DNA from: Phytoseiulus persimilis
Taxonomy: Eukaryota; Arthropoda; Arachnida; Mesostigmata; Phytoseiidae
NCBI GenBank assembly: GCA_037576195.1
Contig: CM075102.1
Location: 15,372,745 to 15,436,744, forward strand
Length of the DNA stretch: 64,000 nucleotides
Direction of reading: 5' to 3'
In this document: one piece after another, positions 57,747 through 64,000 of the stretch
How the letters are laid out: each line of letters opens with the position of its first letter
Numbering within the stretch: the stretch's first letter is position 1
Translations under genes and position numbers: made by a program
The notes under the pieces: model-generated
Database searches by the model: none
Told to the model about the DNA's origin: nothing
The model's input: the letters and a program-made list of their open reading frames with translations, nothing else

Positions 57747-57930
57747 TGACGTCGCAAGGGGTGTGACAAGAAGAGTGGGCGCCCACCCGCTCGAATCCTA
57801 CACTTTTGGCTTGCTGTTACCAGCAAACCGTCTTATTGCCGTCACGGATGTAATATGGCGGCGGCAGCAGGGTCGTGCCTTTATACGCCTCTATATAAGG
57901 AAAGCGTCGTCGTCGTCGTCGCCGCCGCCG
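57747..57930 (+). promoter_or_regulatory. Candidate TATA promoter of a downstream gene
   Basis: Several core elements occur in promoter order. A CRE-type TGACGTC lies at 57747. A perfect 12-bp palindrome GTGGGCGCCCAC spans 57775-57786. A 16-base dyad TTGCTGTTACCAGCAA spans 57811-57826. A YY1/Pho-like ATGGCGGC lies at 57855-57862, and TATATAAG at 57892-57899. A start site is expected near 57920-57930. The following leader of about 110 bases has no ATG before the one at 58039. Each motif alone is common. Their order and spacing are what support a promoter. Which factors bind is inference. Confidence 0.45.
57906..57930 (+). repeat. (GTC)5-(GCC)3 triplet repeat
   Basis: Five GTC units followed by GCC units, just downstream of the TATA box. 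Confidence 0.9.
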
Positions 57931-57948
57931 AGGTTATTAGGGCACTCG

Positions 57949-57976
57949 CGCACACACATACACACACGAGACACAC
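57949..57976 (+). repeat. Interrupted CA microsatellite
   Basis: CACACA groups broken by TA and GAGA in the presumed leader of the downstream gene. Confidence 0.85.
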
Positions 57977-58038
57977 AGGCTCGGCGGCTCCCCCGATTCC
58001 TCTACCCTTCTTTCGTGCCTTCAACAAGCTTCACGACA

Positions 58039-58092
58039 ATGTCGGGAACGACGTCAGGCGACGACGAAAACGCTCCGCTGCCAAACGAACAG
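58039..58092 (+). CDS. Candidate first coding exon of an unidentified gene
   Basis: An ATG in good context (GACA before it) begins MSGTTSGDDENAPLPNEQ, 18 codons of acidic, disordered-looking sequence. A possible donor CAG|GTGCGA follows in phase 0. No upstream ATG lies between the expected start site and this one. The frame stays open to 58407 without the splice. Beyond codon 18 the composition turns into the Arg/Ser/Pro-rich pattern of noncoding frames here, which favours splicing. No family is recognised from so short a peptide. A weak candidate second exon is noted at 62985-63092, but the next exon may be outside the window. Confidence 0.35.
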
Positions 58093-61000
58093 GTGCGATC
58101 AAGGGAAACTATCGGAGCGAATTGGCCACCGGTTCCCCGCTGCTTGTTTCCTCGCTTCTCGACGCCGATTCTCGCTCAGAAGTTCCGCGCTGGTTCTACT
58201 TCGCGACATCGTTCCTCTGTGTTCTCCTCTGTGGTTTTTGTTTTCGATCGTCCCGGGCTCTTCGGAGTTGTTTGTGCGCCAGCGTCTCGGTTGCCCGGGC
58301 GGCGCTGTACTCCCTTCAACAAGGCACGATCGGTTCTGCCCGAACATGTTCAACTCGGCTCTTCCTCAGACTTGACTCGGAGCATCGGTCGAGCCTCGCT
58401 CTGCTGAAACGGGACAACAAAGTTAATAATGCATTCTGTTGTCTTTAATTACTCATCAATAATTCGTCTTCGGTGTCTCCACATCCCCACGACCGAAGCC
58501 TTCCCGTCGCTTACCCGCAATTCCAAGAGCTTCGCTTCGCCTCCGACCCAATATCGTTTGGTCCCCTCTTTCGTTTCGAACGTTCTTTTTCCCCGGCCCC
58601 TCGCGTTTCCCTTCGACGGCAGTTCTTCGTGTAATGAATTCGTGATCCGTTGGATCCGCTGTTTCCGGAGTTGTTCTTATTAATGGGAAGACGAGAACAA
58701 CCAGGCTGGCTGCTAGTTTGCTAGCAGAAGTCACAAACTCATGGAGCGACTTCGGTCGGCGATATGGCACCCGTTTTCTTCAGAAAAAAACACATCAATT
58801 TTTAGGGACGCAAGCTTCCCGTTTCCCTCTCTCAGCCCTTTATCGTTCCTCGTGCTTAACGGCATTCGTCGGCTTGCTTCAGAACGCAACTACAAGAAGA
58901 ACTCCAATCCTTGGAAGCGTCTGAACCAAGCCACGGCAATGGCACTCGTAGGCATCAGGAGCATACCTCTTTGTCTCTCCTCGTTCTCCAGGGCTACCCA
59001 TCTGCTCGATCCCCTCGACCGTTCGATGTCGTCATTTCCCTTCAACTCCACCTTCCCTCTGGAGCCTCTTTCTATTCTGGTCGTTCCGTCCCGCTCATAG
59101 TCAACTCCATGCTCCTGAGTAGACGCATAACTTTAATCTTCCAGCTGCCCACTCCAGTCTCCTCATCAACGATACGCACGACTACGGAAATGCAATTACT
59201 CTCACCTGATTCGTTTTAACGATCGAACGAACCGTATCGAGCGAACTTGCGGCTCGGGTTTTCACATTAAGTCTCCCGAACTTCCAGTGAACAAGGAGCC
59301 GCTGATGAATCACGCAGCTGTCGCTATGCGTGGAGAGAATCAGTCTCACTCCTCCCACTCATCAGAGATGGGAACCTTGGGGGCGTAATTTCACTGAAGT
59401 TCCCGAAAATCCTGCAGGAGCGCCCATACTCAGTTTGTTCGCAGTTGAGCCGGGTGCTGAACCACGCAGACTTCGATTTAACCTTTGAAGATCCTGACTT
59501 GACCAGCTCGCACGGAGGCCGGAGGAGCAGCGTACATCTGTGCATACAGAGGAATATCGATTCAGTTAGCGAGTCGTCTCTGGGGTATGGCCCACAATCC
59601 AAGACAAGTATTCTCCGGGCTTCCTGAGGAAACGTAACCGGCCATGGGGGCCGAGCGGAGAGGGAGCAGCCGACCTCACGAAAAAACTGTGGAGGTGCTT
59701 CTTTCCGCTGAAATCATCGTATTAACTGCATGGAGACACCCAGGGAAATTGCTCAATCAACTCCTCGAGTTTTTACGAAGCACCTCATCAGCATATTCGA
59801 GAATAAGAACGAATCGCCCGAAATGACAAATATAACATGCTCGGTCTAATCTCGGATATGACTTCAAGACGTCGGGTCCAATCTTGATGGAGCAAGATTG
59901 AAAAAGTCCTCGACCGCTGCTCCGGTCGAGAATCTGAGCGGGGGAAAAATATGTGAAAATCTATTTCGATGCCGCGCCTGGAGTTCCGAATTCTGCAATC
60001 AACGGCGCGGCGGACCAGCTGCGGCAAAAAAAAAACCCGCCGAGAACGACTTGTTCATTTCGTCTTCTCTCAAAGCAACTCCGGAGCTCATGGCTTGCGG
60101 AAAACTTCCCAGAACTCGTCGTCGGTGTCGTCCCCACAACGTGTTCCCGACAGACATGTTACCGAGCGCACCAAGTATGAATAGCTGCACAGCAACAACG
60201 TGCAGAATTCTTGTTCAGCGTGCCCGTGCGCCTTAGAGGAAATCGAATGGGTCGAGTGAAGAGGCCGGAGAAGTACGAACCGCAGGGAAGAACGTCTACA
60301 GCCACAATAAGGCGCCTCGCCTTCCGTGAGTAGGCGGAATAGTTCCAGGCGACTCCGGAATAAAATGAGTGGTGAAAGCGAACGGCTTGCGACGAGCCAA
60401 AAGTGGTCACCGATCTGTTCTTTCCCCAACGCTAACAGCCTGTGGGAGGGCTGATTCAGCTGTACTGACTTGAATTCAGAGTATTGCTTTTGACTCACTG
60501 AAATTCCACTGAAACTTTGTGGTCCGTCGATCGCGGTACAGGAGCTAAATTAAGATCAGGGGCCAATCATCACAGGTTGAGTTCAGGAAGACAATGAGGA
60601 GAGTCGAATCGACCCGGCGATTTCAAATCCGGGAAGTCCGAATTTCTCTGTCTCGTTTTTGCCTATGAAAGGATCGTCGATTCCAACTTCGTTGAGGACA
60701 TGCGAGTAGAACGATATTCGTGGAGAGTAAGCATTCAAAATCAGCTGGACACCGCAGTTTGATATTTGACAGAGACGCAAGGTGATTAGGTTATGTTTCC
60801 TGCCGACCCGCCGGGTTCCTGTAGTGCTTCGAACGCAACCAAGTGTGCTCGAATTCGATGGAGGGACCTCAAAAGAAAAATGGAAGAATCCCCCTAAACG
60901 CGAATCTTGACATATTCACTCGGATCATCGAGGGAATCGTCTCGAAATGTTCTTTAGTCCCCAACCTGATTTCCGAAGAAATCTCTCAAGATGACGACTC

Positions 61001-64000
61001 TATGGCCAAATACAAACTTGTGCATGGAAACTCCCAACCCAAAAGAGCCACCCTGTGCTACTCATTCAGAGCGCTCATTTGGAAAGGTCAGAGGTGGGAA
61101 GGTCTTCGCTCTTCGAGACATATTCAAGTTTTGGAAATGCACGAGGTGATCAAACAAAGCGGCCTGATGCTATCCTGAGAGAGGATCGGTGGCATCCGGA
61201 GTATAGCAACGAATCCAACTCCTCGATCGACTGCCAAAAGATAGCTATTTTGGAATTCAACGTTGACAAGTTCTAAATGCGGGCTCCAGGGCCCAGTCTG
61301 AATCGATTGATTGCGACACTTTCTGCCACCAGTTCACGGCGACCGTTCCTTGGGGCCGGGTCAGAGAATCGATTCTCTTCTTTGATTAAGCGGTACAGTT
61401 GGCCGCTTCGATGGATAGCTCGTCAGGAATACAAGACTAGTTCTTTCACCCGGATCGATTTGCAAGCAGAATCTGTCCTTCTGGGAACTAGACGAAGGAG
61501 GTCGAAACGTGCTGGAAAATGTCACGAGAAAACAAAAGAGACCGGAGTATCCCGAGAGGAACAAGGCACACGAGAAATCCCTCCCTCCATCATTCTCTGA
61601 CGATGTAGCGTTGCAAGCATATCGACCCAAAAGTTTGTCTGTCGTTATTAATGTCTGGCTTGCCGTGCGCCCCTCTGTTCCTGCAACCGCTGTTGTTGTT
61701 GCGAGAACGTCTCTTTCCTTTCTCTGTGCGATGCTCTTTTCCGATTCCGAGAAAAAGCGAAAGATGGCGGCGGACGGTTTTTAAACGCTGCTTCCTGCTG
61801 CCGTTATCGCCTCGAACGACTGACTGGCGCGATCGCTGTCATGAACGGCGGAATGATTTTTCCGCTTCCCGCTTTCTCAATCGGTGACGCAGCTTTTCGC
61901 GTGTCAAACAGAGGAACCGAGGAACGTCAGGGAAGATGGCATCCTCTGCGTCTTACCCGTCCCCTTTGAGCCCCACTTGCCCCACTGAGAGCCGAAGCCC
62001 AGCGAAGAGTACCATGATTCCTCTCTGATAGGAAACTTGGATGAATTCAGTCCTCGAAGCAACTCTCGCGGTATTTCTCCCGAGTCCGACGACGCCGATT
62101 GTCACCGTCTGGCTGAGTCGTCCAACGGTTCGTTCATGCATTCGTACCTGTCGTGGCGCTTTCCCAACACACCAAGAACTTGTTCAGACATGTTTTTCCC
62201 TCTCCCAACATCTTCCCTGCCGCGTTTCCATGTTCTCCTTTGACAGTCGTGCAGCGCGGTGTAACGCGATTATAACATCTGGTTAATCATGAACAAGCAG
62301 CGGCTGACGCTTTTAAATCAATTTGCTAATTGCCCCACCCGCCCGCCTGCCGCGCGACCCGTCCACGTTCTTGGCTGACTGACTGCTCCCTGTCGACTTG
62401 AACAACGAGAGCTTTTTGCCATCGTCTCGCGCGCCTCCGGAGGTTTTCAGTTCAAAAGAGGGCAAATAGGCGGGCTTTGACGGCGACGTTGACGACAACG
62501 GAGATGAGGTTCATTTTGTCCTATGCGTACGTAACTTTGAACCTTTTCCGAATCCCCAGTGGTTGGTTCGGTCGTCGGAGACCGGTGGGGATCGTCGATG
62601 AACAAAACGATTGGAGTCCACGGACGTAAAATATACGGAAAAGCGGGACCCGCTCCGGAACTAGAAGCTCAGAGACAATATTTGCCGACTTCGTTCTGTG
62701 CTTTTTGAGTGTTGGTATGCGTGTGTGCGTCAGCCCGGCGCCCGGGCTGAGTAAACGCTCGCCTACATCCTATAAGAAAATCACGAGGGCCAAAATCCTA
62801 CCGCTGCGGCACGTTGTCCTGATTGAAGTCCTCCTCTGCGAAGGGTTTATCTCCGTTCGCTGATTAAACGGGACGGGATCCGACAGATCCTCAAAGGCTT
62901 TGGACAGCAAGTGATCGCTTTTGCTGGCTTCCTGGCTGGCCGCCCGACGCCTGTTAGCTGTCTGCTACATAGACCCATCTTCAGGGCTTTCCCTACGAGT
63001 TCACTCCTGCTCACCGTCCCCAAGGCTCAAACGGCGATGGGAACGAGAATATAGGGGGAATATCTACCGTTGGAATATCACGGCCGAATTAACGGATCAC
63101 CGGACGTAGCATGGCGATGGGGGCTCGAGGTGTCCCTGGAAGTGGGCTTCAATTTTCCGGAACCGACCGCGAGGGAGGCTGGAGAACACATTCATGAAGA
63201 TAGCGTGATATCGCCATGAATCGATCCTGTATTCAGGACAAACCACTCGTCGGAGATTTTTCCCGCAAACGCTGACTTGGAACAGTGTTCCGGAGTCACC
63301 ATGCTGTCATGAATGGAGCGTGCAACTCGGGTGCTGTTCCGAAATCGTCGCCTCATGACGACGGATCAATCTCGAGCGATTGATGGAATAGTTTCAAGGA
63401 ATCACACAAACCGTTCGGGGTCAGGAAGTGCAACCTTGGCACTGACGGGGAAGTAGCGCCGAATACTAGCTCTTCATTTATGACCCGCGGACTAGGAGCA
63501 AAACTATGTTGGAGAGCCGTCGAGATCGACGGAGTGAGGTTGTTTTCGTTGGTCCTGGTTCTTGACTCCTCCGCGGCAGAAATGGTTCCGACTGCAACAG
63601 CGATCGCCTCGCGACCATTAGGAGCCGCAGAAACCCTGCCGTCCCTCATCCCCGCGGCTTTCTGTCCGTGCCACAGTTGCTATAGAGCGGAAGCCTCGCA
63701 CGACGATGAATATGCGCGTTGTGAAGCCCACGACGCGCCTTCGCAATCTTGTTCCGCGGCGCATTTAGGTCTAATACACGGTCTCGCTCGCCCAACAGCC
63801 CTCTACTCCGCTCGCTGACTCGCTTCGGCAGGATAGTTTGTTCAGGGAAGCGGTTCGAGGTAGTTTGTTGTTTCTTCGGTTGGACGTACTTCGGCTGCAC
63901 GCGCGCACGCGATCCTTGCCCCCATTACTTGGTCGCTCACCCGGCCGCGCAAAAGCTGTAGGCATAGGCCGCTAGCTTGCATCCGCGCTTCTGGCTTCAT
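58093..64000. other. Right-hand region without a supported gene
   Basis: If the exon ending at 58092 is real, this is largely its first intron. No frame on either strand shows a domain. An AT-rich stretch at 58.43-58.47 kb contains CTTTAATTA, the reverse complement of a motif repeated in Cirl intron 1. A possible phase-0 terminal exon follows TTCAG at 62984 but is unsupported. No RNA gene or transposon was recognised. Confidence 0.45.

Overview
The window is animal nuclear DNA. One gene is read with confidence: a plus-strand adhesion GPCR of the latrophilin family (Cirl/ADGRL). It has six coding exons with GT-AG borders and matching phases, runs from 16503 to 54238, and encodes about 1238 residues. 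Domain order is signal peptide, rhamnose-binding lectin, Pro/Thr-rich linker, hormone-receptor motif, GAIN/GPS, seven transmembrane helices, and a glutamine-rich tail. There is no olfactomedin domain, which is the invertebrate form of the family. Lectin and HRM residues resemble arthropod Cirl. Roughly half-GC DNA, many short repeats and long introns would suit an arthropod, perhaps a chelicerate such as a mite or tick. That placement is a guess from family resemblance.

Layout. Positions 1 to about 15.4 kb hold no supported gene, only low-complexity tracts and one 72-bp tandem repeat. From about 15.4 to 16.5 kb lies a probable leader and promoter zone with a GA-rich tract and an upstream ORF whose stop overlaps the receptor start codon. 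The signal-peptide exon (16503-16563) is separated from the lectin exon by a 31.25-kb intron. That intron shows AT-rich, homeodomain-like islands in GC-rich DNA but no recognisable nested gene. The remaining exons lie within 47.8-54.2 kb. The 3' UTR runs to a poly(A) signal at 56238 and carries six perfect Pumilio-type motifs on the sense strand.

Downstream, 57.75-58.09 kb looks like the promoter and first coding exon of another plus-strand gene. It has a CRE, a YY1/Pho-like site, a TATA box, an AUG-free leader, an ATG and a possible splice donor. The rest of that gene was not identified. From 58.1 to 64.0 kb no gene could be supported.

The receptor would act at the surface of neurons or other cells. 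Its ectodomain is predicted to self-cleave at the GPS and stay attached to the 7TM part, with a tethered agonist beginning at the Thr after the cut. The uORF and the Pumilio-motif cluster suggest control at translation and mRNA level. The long first intron suggests distributed enhancers. Many other open frames exist in this stop-poor sequence. They were judged chance frames because they lack ATG starts, splice context or recognisable domains.
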